From: Coleophora flavipennella
Lineage: Eukaryota > Arthropoda > Insecta > Lepidoptera > Coleophoridae
Reading direction: 5' to 3'
DNA length: 64,000 nucleotides
Assembly: GCA_947284805.1 (NCBI GenBank)
Contig: OX369274.1
Span: forward strand, 13,136,876 to 13,200,875
In this document: piece by piece, positions 20,325 through 31,044 of the stretch
Layout: each line of letters opens with the position of its first letter
Numbering within the stretch: position 1 is the first letter of the stretch
Program-made: the position numbers and the translations under genes
The notes under the pieces: model-generated
The model's input: the letters and a program-made list of their open reading frames with translations, nothing else
What the model was told of the DNA's origin: nothing
Databases searched by the model: none

Positions 20325-20990
20325 ACCCAGAAAAGTCCCCACTTCTGGGGCACGGGTCTCTTCCCAAACTCGGGGACTACACACGGGGACCAATTCTAGG
20401 TTGGTGGAGGCTGTAGGGCTTGTCGCGAACCCCACAGTCATAAGTCTTAGTAAGGCAAGACTGTCTGGCGCCTGTAAGGCATCGGACACGGCCATCTAGT
20501 GACAGCAGAGCCGGTGGCGCAACGGCAAGGGCCGCTACTCCTATCCGGGAAGTAGTGGTTCGAGTCCTGCCACGTAACAATGTGTTTTCGAATTTCGATC
20601 TCAATGTACGTCTATCCGACGCTCTTACGGTCAAGGAAAACATCGTGAGGAAAGCTGCACACATCTGCGAAGAAACTCGAAGGTTGCGTGTGAAGTTGAC
20701 CAACCCGCACTGGGCCCGCGTGGTCGACTAAGGCCAGATAGCCCTAATTCAGGGTAGGCTCGAGCCCCTCGGTGGGGACGTATATATGAGCTGATGTGAT
20801 GATGAGTGATAGCAACCAGCACCAACGGCTTAATGTGCCTGGCGAAGCACGGAAACGGTCGAGAAAAAGCAACTAACAGTCATACCCATCCAGGCAATGA
20901 CCGTGCTTCAGGTGAGTTAACCTGCGTGATCGACCCAACCACGCAAGTTACACTGAGATATGTCTGCTTCACCGAAGAAGGAATCCATAA
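20325..20990 (+). repeat. LINE-tail-like repeat split by SINE-A
   Basis: CTTCCCAAACTCGGGG, CCCATCCAGGCAATGACCGTGC and CGACCCAACCACGCAAGTT recur in the same order at 58950-59230, interrupted here by SINE-A (20508-20804). I read it as a LINE 3' end of another family. Confidence 0.55.
20508..20804 (+). repeat. SINE-A, full length, 10-bp TSD
   Basis: The tRNA-like head has A box TGGCGCAACGG and a perfect B box GGTTCGAGTCC. The body ends GAGCTGATGTGATGATG. Flanking repeats AGTGACAGCA (20498-20507) and AGTGATAGCA (20805-20814) differ at one base. Confidence 0.9.
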
Positions 20991-21250
20991 GCAATTCTTA
21001 ATAATTTAGTTATCCATATGAAAATTTACAAAATTGGTCAAGTGATCTGATTGATCACTGATCGAATCGAATTTATATCATGACTGTTGTCCGCGGATTC
21101 GCCCCCGTTGATATCGAGAGTGAGCGGGGTTTTTAGATCTGTCCATCCTGAAATTCCATTGTAACTATTGGTGTTTTTTTTTAAATCTGATGAGTAGTTT
21201 CGAAGATTAGCTTCTGGATTCAAACACAAACTTTAGTTTTTATAATATTA

Positions 21251-21491
21251 CTAGCTGTTGCCCGCGGCTTCACCCGCGTGGACAACGTTTGGATGACTTT
21301 TCGAGGGTGCGCAGTGCGCGGGCCGCAAGTGGCTTGCGAGCGTGGAAAAAAGTGGCCTATGTGTTAATCCAGGTCCTAATCTGTCTACTTACTAAATTTC
21401 AGCTAGATCTGTTTAGTAGTTTTTACGTGAAAGAGTTACAAACATATATCCATACATTCTTACAAACTTTTGCGTTTATAATATTAGTGGA
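21251..21491 (-). mobile_element. Short Helitron (Lep1-like)
   Basis: CTAG terminus at 21251 next to A21250, GCCCGCGGCTTCACCCGCG stem, conserved GTAACTCTTTCACG block (minus strand) and a TCC start at 21491. Confidence 0.75.
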
Positions 21492-21596
21492 GTTAGTATA
21501 ATATATCAGTATATAACAGTTCTTTGGAAAGATGTGCTGCTATGTCCTTGGCTTCGTCACCAATTTTATAACACAGAATAATTTTGAACAAAAAAA

Positions 21597-21811
21597 ACCG
21601 ACTTCAAACAGGAAACTAAGGTTCCCCTCGATTTCTCTGGGATGCCACCATCAGATCCTGGTTCCCTTATCATGGTACCACCCTTGGGATATCTCCTTTC
21701 CAACAAAAAATAATCATCGAAATGGGTTCATAAATAACGAAGTTATCCGCGAACACACATAAAATTTATATATATTGAGAAACCTCCACTTATTTTTGAG
21801 GTCGGTTAAAA
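21597..21811. mobile_element. MITE with ACCGACTTCAAA / GAGGTCGGTTAAA ends, complete
   Basis: Terminal inverted repeats of about 12 bp around CTCGATTTCTCTGGGATGCC and AACGAAGTTATCCGCG. This is the best uninterrupted copy of the element split at 3338-4085. Confidence 0.75.
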
Positions 21812-21825
21812 AATATAAACTAAAA

Positions 21826-22125
21826 AAGCGTCGGTGGCTCAACCGGTAACGACTCGGTCCATCTAACCAAAGGTACCGGGTTCAAATCTGGATGGCCAAT
21901 GTACCAATGAGTTTTTCAAAAACTTACGTACATATCATTACCGATTGTTTTTACGGTGAAGGAAAACATCGTGAGGAAACCTGCACACGCCTGCGGAGAA
22001 ACTCGCAGGTTGTGTGTGAAGTCGACCAACCCGCACTGGGCCCGCGTGGTCGACTAAGGCCTAATCGCCCTGATTCAGGGTAGGCTTGAGCCCCTCGGTG
22101 GGGACGTATATGAATTGATATAATA
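21826..22125 (+). repeat. SINE-A' (second head type), full length
   Basis: The head has GCGTCGGTGGCTCAACCGG and B box GGTTCAAATCT, then ACTTACGTACATATC, and then the same body and tail as SINE-A. Confidence 0.85.
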
Positions 22126-22151
22126 ATAAAAAAAATATATAAGAGACAACA

Positions 22152-22359
22152 TCCTATACTGATAAATAAGTGGATAAGTGGACTGACTGACATAGTGATC
22201 TATCAACGCACAGCCCAAACCACTGGACGGATCGGACTGAAATTTGGCATGCAGGTAGATGTTATGACGTAGGCATCCGCTAAGAAAGGATTTTGGGAAA
22301 TTCCCACGAGAACCGCAAAAATCGAGATCTGCGCGGGCGAAGCTGCGGGCATCCACTAG
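22152..22359 (+). mobile_element. Helitron-like element, variant 5' part
   Basis: The 3' end CGCGGGCGAAGCTGCGGGC then CACTAG|T is Helitron-like. The interior ACTGGACGGATCGGACTGAA matches the short subtype, but the 5' half differs. Confidence 0.6.
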
Positions 22360-22369
22360 TAGTTATATA

Positions 22370-22485
22370 AGTTTCTTTTATATATTGTGTTTGTTTTTTT
22401 TATATTTTTTGAGTTAAGTTTTTATAATTTGTTTATATTTTTTTAACTAGTATGTACAATAAAGAGTATTTATCTTATCTCGATT
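22370..22485 (+). repeat. LINE 3' tail with TATCT end
   Basis: GAGTTAAGTTTTTATAATTTG and ATGTACAATAAAGAG match 16980-17105; it ends TTATCTTATCTCG. Confidence 0.65.
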
Positions 22486-22667
22486 GCATTAAAACATTAG
22501 TGAACCCTCTTTTTTGGGTGGTCGCGTAAAAAATGTATTCTGTGATACTTTCGGGATCAAGATCCATCTTAAGACAACTCACACTGAGCCAAAAACTAAC
22601 AAAAAACTATTAATATTTACTAACACTTCATATTTATTAACTAACTAACTAACTATTTATATTTAGT

Positions 22668-22686
22668 GGTCCTACGTTGGGTGCCA
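22668..22686 (-). promoter_or_regulatory. tRNA-Lys-like primer-binding site
   Basis: On the minus strand, one base after the LTR end, the sequence reads TGGCACCCAACGTAGGAC. This resembles the complement of the tRNA-Lys 3' end used to prime many LTR retrotransposons (TGGCGCCCAACGTGGGG in the usual form), with two mismatches. It orients this LTR family on the minus strand here. Confidence 0.65.
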
Positions 22687-22687
22687 A

Positions 22688-23308
22688 TGTAGCACGACTT
22701 GTAGGTATGGTTTGTAAGCATGATAAGGGCGTGGGTTAAAGATGCGTGCTCACATAAAGTATTTAATCCTTACTTAATATTATAAATGTGAAAATGTGTT
22801 TGTTTGTTTGTTACCTTTTCACGCTTCAACGCCTTGACCAATCTTTATGAAATTTGGCATGCAGGTAGCCCGTGTCATGGGGAAGGACATAGGCTACTTT
22901 TTATCCCGGGAAAATAGCATAATCTGATGCAGTTCCTGAGGAAACTGAAAAAAAACTCGATTGTTGTGATTTTTTGCACAGAGATGGTTGAGTAGGTGGG
23001 AAACGACATAATTTACTAATCACCCTTAGAGACAGTCATTAAAACTATTTAAAACTATGTCCACGCGGGTGAAGCAGCGGGAAAAAGCTAGTGGTAAAAT
23101 AAAGATCCGAAAAAAGGTCTTAAGAAAGCAGCAGAAATAATTATTTATAATGAAAGTTTAATGATTGATTAGATATTGTCGGATGATAGAATTTTTTCTT
23201 TTTGAAGGATGTTGTGAGATAGATAAAAGTGCATGTGTGGAAAAGAAATAGATGGAATGAAAAGAGGGTCCAATAAAATAAGAACGCATAGCAGTGTGCC
23301 GCGTTACA
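22688..23308 (-). mobile_element. LTR (5' LTR of a decayed element) with nested Helitron
   Basis: TGTAGCACGACTTG to GCCGCGTTACA. Removing the Helitron 22767-23091 leaves about 296 bp, in the size range of the solo LTR 60996-61369. The internal region beyond the primer site is not recognisable after about 150 bp. Confidence 0.7.
22767..23091 (+). mobile_element. Helitron (Lep1-like), complete ends, inside an LTR
   Basis: TCCTTACTTAATATT after A22766; CTAG at 23088-23091 before T23092. It has the longer-subtype GTTTGTTACCTTTTCACGC block. Confidence 0.85.
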
Positions 23309-23551
23309 AATATTAACCCTTTGATGAAAAATAATAAAAGTTGCAATTACAACAAAACTTTTGTAAGTAATATTAAAATTTAGGTTTTGCCTCTAACACA
23401 AAACAGTTTTTTTAATTTCTGGTACAGTATTTTTTCTCTATGCACACTCCAAAATCCATCAAGCTGTTTAGGCTAAAATCTCAGCCAGAACAGACAGCTC
23501 AGACATACATATACTTGAAAAACGTTACACTCCTTTTTGAATATCAGCATA

Positions 23552-23840
23552 ATATCAGGTCATATACGTCCCCACCGAAGGGCACGAGTCTACCCTGAAT
23601 TAGGGCGATCGGGCCTTATTCAACCACGCGGGCCCAGTGCAGTTTGGTCGACTTCACATACAACCTGCGAGTTTCTCCGCAGGCGGGCGTGTGCAGGTTC
23701 CCTCACGATATTTTCCTTCACCGAAGAGCGTCGGATTAACGTACATATGAAATCGAAATTACATTGGTACGTGGCAGGATTCGAACCACGACCTCCCGGA
23801 CAGGAGGCGGCGGCCCTAGCCGTTACGCCACCGATGCACC
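23552..23840 (-). repeat. SINE-A, full length
   Basis: Body, tail and head (B box GGTTCGAATCC on the minus strand, inverted at about 23779) are present. Confidence 0.85.
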
Positions 23841-24164
23841 TTTTTGAATAGTCGTTTAAAAATTAATAAACAACCGCCTATCTACATTTAATTCCTTATA
23901 ACGAATCTGCCAAATACAGAATGTGTTTAAATCGAAACCCACCCAAAATCGAACAAAAGGTTTAAAATTTAAATCAAAGTTATTAGAAAACCCACACAAA
24001 TTCTATCCAACCTAAGCGATTCAATGTATTTATAAGTTACTTTCAGGCCTAGTTTAATAAAAGATACGTCAGGGTTCCGCAATGGATTCCGGCTAGTTGA
24101 AAAGGGTCCCGCCCGTCAACAACATCTGAATGCGATGGGTTTGACTCCGAAACAATATTGTTGT

Positions 24165-24340
24165 AAGCACTTATACAGGATTTAAGTTTTTGGGGGTTCT
24201 ACTAGTGCGACAGAACAACTTTCCCCGAAAAACAAATAGAAAGGTCGAAACATGGGCCCCCTCTACTAGTCGATCAGCTGTCAACTTTGTCACTTTGAAA
24301 GTAACTTTTAGGAGTTTTACTCCTTTCTCATATTTTTTTT
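24165..24340. repeat. P-like MITE left part, cut by SINE-C
   Basis: GGGGGTTCTACTAGTGCGAC and CAACTTTCCCC match the P-family arm; GATCAGCTG marks the centre. The SINE-C at 24340-24520 follows. Confidence 0.5.
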
Positions 24341-24520
24341 TAATTTTTTTTAATTCACAATTGGTAAACCCTTGACAACATCTCACCTGGTGGTAAGTGA
24401 CGATGTTGCCGAAGATGGAAGCGGGCTTACCAAGATTTCCCAACGCAATGGGAAACTGGCTATCTCATCTTCATGCCGGAACACACCAATGATATCAACA
24501 TTGATATTTGACAACCATTT
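24340..24520 (-). repeat. SINE-C, 5'-truncated
   Basis: Poly-T, then CACAATTGGTAAACCC through ACGCAATGGGAAACTGG to CAACATTGATATTTG. It is a subfamily with GTTGCCGAAG in place of GATGCCGAAG. Confidence 0.8.
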
Positions 24521-24678
24521 TGTAACATAAATTGTTTGAAAATCGGGTTAAATACCCTTCACAATCACGTAGAATTTAGGGGGTTGTATGGCCAATGTTG
24601 AAAATACAAAAAGAAATTTTGTGGTAATAAGTAAAAATATAATTTAAAATTTGTAAAGTTATACATGGCGTAACAAAG

Positions 24679-24725
24679 TTCGTGTAGGTCCTTATTAACT
24701 GCGACTTAATAAGGACCTACACGAA
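24679..24725. other. Perfect 20-bp inverted repeat with a 7-nt loop
   Basis: Arms 24679-24698 and 24706-24725 are exact reverse complements, loop CTGCGAC. The arm sequence (GTGTAGGTCC) resembles the terminal part of P-family MITEs, so this is probably a MITE reduced to its two ends. Confidence 0.9.
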
Positions 24726-24852
24726 GGAAAGTAAAGTTGTCACGTCCTGCTGGATGGTATCAATGGGAATAATAGAGAGCGGTAAAAATGGAAAGGCCAC
24801 TTCCTTTAAATTCTGTGAGGTGGGCCGGACAGGACGCTGACCCGCTGGCCTT

Positions 24853-24979
24853 TACAGAAGGAGCGTGACTCGTTTACAGAAGGAGCGTGACTCGGTTACA
24901 AAAGGAGCCTGACTCGGTTACGGAAGGAGCGTGACTCGGTTACAGAAGGAGCGTGACTCGGTTACAGAAGGAGCGTGGC
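24853..24979. repeat. 22-bp tandem repeat, about six copies
   Basis: Unit TTACAGAAGGAGCGTGACTC plus GG; six near-identical copies with few substitutions. Confidence 0.9.
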
Positions 24980-25485
24980 TACCGCAGTACACCCCAGCAG
25001 GGTTGGGTAGGGTTGTTTGAGTAATATGGTGGAACCGTGGTACCGTGGGACCGTAAAACCCTATAAAATAATTTATTACCGTGAATACTCGACTATGCAA
25101 CACCAATCATGTTAACAAACCGAATAGAACTCACTCACTTCTAAAATGCAGCAAGGGCTCTGCACTTAACTTTTTTTAAACTAAAATATCACAAATAAAT
25201 AAATTTAGTTACCACGACGAACAATTTTATTGGAAAAGTCTGATCAAAAACAAAAACATGTTGATCTGACACAACTTCAAGTTTTTAAAGACAGTTCGCC
25301 TCTCAAACTAATAAGATGGAAAAACAAAGAGTTTTATTTTGTAACGAAAATAATTTTAGTTACACTAGGTATAAGTAGAAAAAGTTGTCTTCAATAAAAA
25401 ATCCTTATACATATAGTTATTTTTTTGTTTTTTAAACTCAAGTACACTGATTCTCAGGAAGGCACGGATGGTTATATCTATATAA

Positions 25486-25752
25486 GGTCTAACAAAATTA
25501 GCTGGAACTATTTTAACTGGTGCTTCTACCCATGAAACAGAACAACTTTCTCCATGGAACCCATAGTCAAATCTAAAAAAAAATGTTGACTCTCCCATAC
25601 TAACTCGATCAGCTGATCAGCCAACTTAGTATGGGAGAGCCAATTTTTTTTGGCGATTTGACTATGGGTTCCATGGGGAAAGTTGTTCAGTTTCATGGTT
25701 AGAAGTACCAGTTAAAATAGTTTCAGCTAATTTTGTTAGACCTTATATATCA
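25486..25752. mobile_element. Palindromic P2-family MITE
   Basis: TATAAGGTCTAACAAAATTAG and its inverted end (CTAATTTTGTTAGACCTTATA) are near-perfect terminal inverted repeats; the centre is GATCAGCTGATC. It is the best preserved copy of the design at 3781-4046. Confidence 0.8.
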
Positions 25753-25854
25753 CAGAAGATCTATTTGTAAACTAAGTGTAATTTACCTTGCTGAGTTAAC
25801 CTAGAGAACTGCAGGAGAAATATGTAAATAATTTTCAAAAGACCTACTTAAAAG

Positions 25855-26207
25855 CTTTTAGGTACAAGCTTTTATTTGAAAAGAGTTTTTATGCTTAAAA
25901 AAGCCAAATACTTAAAGGGATATAAAAAATACACGGCTTCAAATTCAAAAAAAGGTGAGCCAAGTACAGTTTTTACAACGATACAATTGAAAAATAAAAG
26001 ACGATTCTGGGACCTTGATGCCACCTCCAAAGTTTATCATCAGATCAACTTCAAAATAACAAAATGATCTTTAGTCACAGAGGATACGGCTTCTTTCCAA
26101 ATTACAGATTGATCGGACCCCAGGAAGTCGCTCTTAAATCGATCGCAAGATTTGAACTAAACAAACATACATACATACAAACATTGCAAGTTAAATAAAA
26201 GCTAAAC
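25855..26207. mobile_element. M-family MITE
   Basis: The left end GCTTTTATTTG and right end AAGTTAAATAAAAGC are inverted; the interior has GACCTTGATGCCACCTCCAAAG. It lacks the SINE seen in 7450-8105. Confidence 0.6.
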
Positions 26208-26277
26208 AGTGTTTATTCCATTAAAAAACCGGTTTTCTGTAAATTCGGTTTACGGACGATAATTTTACGTGATAACA

Positions 26278-26622
26278 AGTACCTGTCCAAGTCCCTGTCC
26301 AAGTTCTCGTCCAAGTCCCCGTCTAAGTACCTATCCAAGTCCCCGTCAAACTGACCGTCCAAGTACCCATCCAAGTCCCCGTCAAATTACCTGTCCAAGT
26401 CCCCATCCGAGTCCCCATCCAGGCACCCGTCAAAGTACACATTTAAATACCCATCCAAGTGCCCGTCCAAGTCCCCATTCAAGTCCCTAACCAAGTCCTT
26501 GTCCAAGTACACGTCCAAGTCCCCATCTGAGTCCCCGTCCAAGTCCCAGTCCAAGTGCCTTCCAATTCCTCATCCAAGTCCCCGTCCAAGCCCCCGTCCA
26601 AGTCCAAGTACAAGTCTCTAAA
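26278..26622. repeat. 12-bp minisatellite
   Basis: About 28 copies of a 12-bp unit GTCCAAGTCCCC with variants. Because 12 is a multiple of three, both strands stay open (a P/S-rich frame on +, a D/G/T/W-rich frame on -). No start context, splice site or flanking exon supports coding. Confidence 0.9.
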
Positions 26623-26624
26623 AT

Positions 26625-26944
26625 GAAACGTAGCATAAATAAAGAATAAAATGTAGCATAAATAAAGTCGCTTGTTCTGCGCTCTCGCTTGCACGCTCGG
26701 CTCAGGCGTAACGTGGTCGTATGACAATGACGTCACACTTTTTCGTGTATGCAGCCCGTGTTCATCGATTCATAAGTATGTGTTGGAAATAGAATAATGT
26801 ACACTCAGTAATTAGCTTAAGTACTTCTAACAATACTAAGTACTGTAATGTACTAGTAACTGAGAACTTAATTTATGACGTGAAAAGCCCGTCAGGCTTG
26901 TCATGTAATTCCTTTTGTTATAATGTTTTGATTACTGAAGAAAA
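26625..26944. other. Intergenic, no recognised feature
   Basis: A duplicated AAAATGTAGCATAAATAAAG follows the minisatellite. Nothing else is recognised. Confidence 0.5.
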
Positions 26945-27530
26945 TCCTTACTTAATTTTATAAATGTGAAAATGTATTTATTCGTTTGTTACCTTTTCAC
27001 GCTTCAACACCTTAACCAATCTTGATGAAATTTGTCATGCAGGTAGCCGGTGTCACTGGGAAGGACATACGCTACTGTTTATCCCGTGAAAATAGCAAAG
27101 TCCGATGCAGTTCCTAAAGGGAACTGAAAATATACTCTTTTTTGGTTAGTTTCTTTAACATTGCAACAGAACAATAGATTGCTGTGATTTTTTGCACAAA
27201 GATGGCTGAGGGGGTGGGAAATGACATAATTTACTAATTAGCATAATATCCTAACATGGTTACCGAGGGATCTGGGGAAAACTCATTTCCGCGCTTGCGC
27301 ACGTCAGCGTCGGAACGGAGCTATGGACTGAAGTGGTTTTTTGTATAGAATTAGTTGAGGGGGGTGGGAAGTGACATAGACTTCTAATCAGAATAGCCCG
27401 ATATCGTTCCTGAGGGATCTGAGGAAAAGTCACGTCCACGCTCGAGCCGCTTGCGGCTCGCGCACCACTCGCCCTAAATGACAGTCCTGAAAACGATGTC
27501 CACGCGGGCGAAGTCGCGGGCAAAAGCTAG
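26945..27530 (+). mobile_element. Long-subtype Helitron (Lep1-like), complete ends
   Basis: TCCTTACTTAATTTT after A26944; CTAG 27527-27530 before T27531. It contains two tandem GAGGGATCTG(A/G)GGAAA blocks. Non-coding. Confidence 0.85.
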
Positions 27531-27624
27531 TAAATAAATAAATATAAGATCGCGGTGAAATTCATCCTTCGCACATGTGCTTTACACAAACTTTTAAAAA
27601 CTACTTCTGCTAGACTGTTTGATA

Positions 27625-27838
27625 AAAATATCATCATATCAGCCGACGGACATAGGCCTCCTCTAAGGATTTCCACGACGACCGGTTCTGCGCTGCCCAC
27701 ATCCAGCGGCTTCCCGCGACCTTCACCAGGTCATCGGTCCACCGAGTGGGAGGCCTACCTACGCTACGGTCTCCGGTGCGCGGTCGCCACTCGAGAAATT
27801 TACTGCCCAAACGGTCATCCGTTCTACGAGATATAATT
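27625..27838 (-). repeat. RTE-type LINE 3' tail
   Basis: Inverted ORF2 end (GGATTTCCACGACGACCGG, CACCAGGTCATCGGTCCACC) beginning at ATCATCATATCAGCC. Confidence 0.8.
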
Positions 27839-27839
27839 T

Positions 27840-28052
27840 TGAACCTAAGGTTCCCCTCGATTTCTCTGGGATTCCATCATCAGATCCTGGTTTCTTTATC
27901 ATGGTACCATCGTTGGGATATCTCCTTTTCGATAAAAAAATAATCATCAAAATCGGTTCATAAACGACGACGTTATCTGCGAACACACATAAAAATATAT
28001 ATTTATATACGGTCGAATTGAGAAACCTCCTCCTTTTTTAAAGTAGGTTAAT
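27840..28052. mobile_element. MITE of the ACCGACTTCAAA family, left end truncated
   Basis: CTAAGGTTCCCCTCGATTTC to GGTCGAATTGAGAAACC and AAGTAGGTTAATTG. It abuts the RTE tail. Confidence 0.7.
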
Positions 28053-28145
28053 TGAAAAAATATAAAATTACTAAATAAGAAAAAATATAATTACTAATTA
28101 AGAAAGATCCAACAGACATAAATCAAAATTTATCCGAAATCAAGT

Positions 28146-28370
28146 GTGCCGAAATATAACGATGTTTACTTGTTGACACTGTTCGTAGGAGCGTGTATGC
28201 TATTCGTATCGATAAATTGTCCCAGTTTGCTGTTTGCTTTTAGCCTCGCTATCCAGGGTTTCGATTCTCAATCAGCTGAAAATCTGAACGAGGCTTTCTA
28301 CAATCTTCTAACAACGAATTCTTGCATATTTATATATTATATATTTATATTTCTTAATATATTAATATAT
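28146..28370 (+). other. Open frame with hydrophobic start, no recognised product
   Basis: From ATG 28146 the frame reads a hydrophobic stretch (LLTLFVGACMLFVSIN) that could mimic a signal sequence, but it runs into AT-rich repeats and then the SINE at 28373. I do not recognise it. Confidence 0.15.
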
Positions 28371-28372
28371 GA

Positions 28373-28655
28373 GAGCGTCGGTGGCGTAACGGCTAGGGCC
28401 ACCGCCTCCTGTCCGCGTGGTCGTGGTTGGAATTCTGCCACACACCAATGTGATTTCGAATTTAGATTTCATATGTACGTTTATCCGACGCTCTTATCGT
28501 GAGGAAACCTGCACACGCCTGCGAAGAAACTCGCAGGTAGTGTGTGACGTCAACCAACCCGCACTAGGCCCGCGTGGTCGACTATCGCCCGATCGCCCTA
28601 ATTCAGGGTAGGCTCGAGCCCCTCGGTGGGGACGTATATGAGTTGATATGATGAT
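28373..28655 (+). repeat. SINE-A
   Basis: GAGCGTCGGTGGCGTAACGG head with a mutated B box, CCGACGCTCTTA, then the body and tail GAGTTGATATGATG. Confidence 0.85.
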
Positions 28656-28799
28656 CTTAATATTAGAGAAATGAGATGTAGTAATAAAAACAAAAACTTG
28701 TCAACGAAAATAGTTAGGGGCCATGAAACCCGTCTTCAGCAAGATGGACCAATCAGTTAAAGTTTGTGCCATCTAATAGATTCAATATATTTATTCATA

Positions 28800-29060
28800 G
28801 TTTTAAACAAAAAAAACGACTTTAAACGCACTAGTCGCCACTACGATTTTCTAAGGTTCCCCTCGATTTCTCTGGGATGCCATCATCAGATCCTGGTTTT
28901 CTTATCATGGTGTGGTACTTCGGATATCTCCTATCCAACAAAAAAAGAATCGTCAAAATCAGTTCGTAAACGACGAAATTATCCGCGAGCACACATAAAA
29001 AAATAATAATATATATACGGTCGAATTGAGAAACCTACTCCTTTATTTGAAGTCAGTTAA
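28800..29060. mobile_element. MITE of the ACCGACTTCAAA family
   Basis: AACGACTTTAAACGC to GAAGTCAGTTAAAA. Contains the GATGCCATCATCAGATCCTGG block. Confidence 0.75.
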
Positions 29061-29176
29061 AAATAGGTGCAAATTAAACTCTTTCCGATAGTCATAAAAT
29101 AATAATAACATCAAGAAATAAACAATCATTACAATAACGTCAAAATTCAATCCTTGATATAAATCAGATTGTGTCA

Positions 29177-29413
29177 TTAGAACATGAAAGCAATATGACA
29201 CGAAAAGCTATACATAAAAATCATTGAATGCCAGTAATGCCCTTGACAAGAGTAGGCCAGTTCACACGGACAACACTCGGTCACGAGTATAACGAGAGAG
29301 TCAGCCATCGCTCCCATCAACCATATTAAATTATGATACGCGGTGAGGTCGGCGATGGATAGGAGCAGACGGAGGCAATTCGCGCATTTCAAAATTTGTA
29401 CACCACACCACAA
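29177..29413 (-). CDS. Candidate chemoreceptor-like exon (weak)
   Basis: A 78-codon open frame on the minus strand has GC-richer third positions than its surroundings and encodes hydrophobic segments (CLRLLLSIADL, LIWLMGAMADSLVILV) followed by a cysteine-rich stretch. The spacing of W, D and C residues is reminiscent of a transmembrane segment of insect gustatory receptors, but no family-defining motif is complete. No strong splice sites bound it, and no partner exon was recognised. It could equally be an old transposon fragment or chance. Confidence 0.2.
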   Translation of the reverse strand: MWCGVQILKCANCLRLLLSIADLTAYHNLIWLMGAMADSLVILVTECCPCELAYSCQGHYWHSMIFMYSFSCHIAFMF

Positions 29414-29489
29414 ACCTCAGCGGCTCAGTTTTTTTTAACTAAGTAGAGATACTATCCCATATAGGTAACTCACAAAGATAAAAATAATA

Positions 29490-29740
29490 GGAATGACGAC
29501 AGCATCAGAAATAAATTATGAACTCCTGATCACTAAATTGCCCTCCTACTTAAACTTCGGAAAACCTTACTCGTTTTGTGTTCCACCAAGTCTTCGATTT
29601 TTAATTCACCAAAATCACAAAACGAGTACACTGCTAAACTATAATGCCACGCCTAGGTATTTTAAACATTTTTAGAACAAAATTTCGTTTTTGACAGACT
29701 ATAAAAAGTATATCAGATGACTAGCATTCGTCATCCCTAT
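29490..29740. mobile_element. Second copy of the MITE at 458-719
   Basis: TAGGAATGACGACAGC and inverted GCATTCGTCATCCCTA ends; interior TCGTTTTGTG...TTCGATTTTTAATTCACC and TTTTGACAGACTATAAAAAG match 458-719. Confidence 0.7.
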
Positions 29741-29810
29741 TGCTCCCCTGAAATCTAATGTCTTAGGTAAATTATGGATATATCGCAGCCATCTGGTTAA
29801 ATCTGCCATT

Positions 29811-30148
29811 TGATTGAAAGGCTAGCCCGTTGATTGAGTGGCGACATTTAATTTAATGACCAAGCCGAACGTTGATAGAACAAGCATCACGCAACTTTTA
29901 ACTAGTAGGCTAACTGTAAGCTAGCCCTTTGAACATGGCGGACGTAAAATCCCATAAAACGATAAGGGAGTTGGCATAAATTAGTTTTTTCTTAAAAAAA
30001 ACTGTAAATGATCGAGCGAAGCGAGCGATATTAGGTTCGGTCAGTTTTGATTGATTATGCAGTCAAGGAGCCTCGCGAAGCTTTTTGTTCTTTAGTCATT
30101 CAATTGAATGTCACCATTCAATCAACGGGCTAGCCTTTCAATAGCTGC
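29811..30148. mobile_element. MITE with about 38-bp terminal inverted repeats
   Basis: TGATTGAAAGGCTAGCCCGT at the left and its inverted form ACGGGCTAGCCTTTCAATAG at the right, with the following GTTGATTGAGTGGCGACATT also paired. The interior has GAGCGAAGCGAGCGATATTAGG. There is no ORF. Confidence 0.75.
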
Positions 30149-30159
30149 GACAGATATTG

Positions 30160-31020
30160 TCGTAGAATCTGACTTAGAGAATTTTTTTACTGCAAAAGTA
30201 GGTACCGCTTGTGATTGACCGACTGTGACTCCAGGGGCGCAGTACTTTGAGAAAGACTATTCCTAGTCTCAATACCAGTGGAGTCAATATGCTTTGGCAA
30301 CCTTCGTGGACTAACGTGGAATGCTTCGTTGGTACTTGTTCACTACAAGGAGTTTTACTGGCCGAAATATCTGAATTTTCCTGGCCAACTCAGAATCAGG
30401 GATATATCCGATACCGATATATCGACGATATTTTGGGTTTGCCGATATATCGAAACCGGTGATATTTTGATTGCCGATACAACTATAACATAACTCGCGC
30501 TTTAAAAAAGTAATGTAAACACGCCCTTGTTTCGTCTATTTGCTTGTAAACGAGGCATGAACTGTAGTCTCTGTTTTTTTTTATTATTTTTTTATTTTAA
30601 TGTAAAACGTTGACTTTTGTTTTGGGTTTTTCCATGCTAAATAAAATAAAATTACATAACGAAATGAATTTTTTTGCGTACTAGTTGGTTGAATAAAATA
30701 AAATAAATAGCAAAATAATTTAAATTTGAAAACACAAAAGTGCTTTAAAGGAATAATTTTGCAATTTCGACATTTGATAAGTCCCCTAGCAATATGTGTA
30801 TATTTTAAAGAAAACGTGTCCAGTTATAACACATAAAACTTGTGAATTCACGTAAAGAGGTACCATCCAAGTAAATTGGACACCGCTTCAGCGTCCAAAA
30901 TAACTACAGAAAATAAAATTCCAACCAAGTGAATTGGACACCGCCTCAGCCTTAAAAATAACTATCCAGAAAATAAAATTCACTAAGAGTTTAGCTCGTT
31001 AACTATAAAACCTAGAGATC
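30160..31020. other. AT-rich intergenic DNA with local duplications
   Basis: A cluster of GATATATCG motifs (30400-30470) and two copies of a segment with AAGTGAATTGGACACCGCC (near 30870 and 30930). No gene or element ends recognised. Confidence 0.4.
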
Positions 31021-31044
31021 TAGATTGTTTCGAGCAGATTTCCC

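Noticed and set aside
20377..20703. 108-codon open frame (-)
   Set aside because: It crosses a SINE-A inserted in another repeat.
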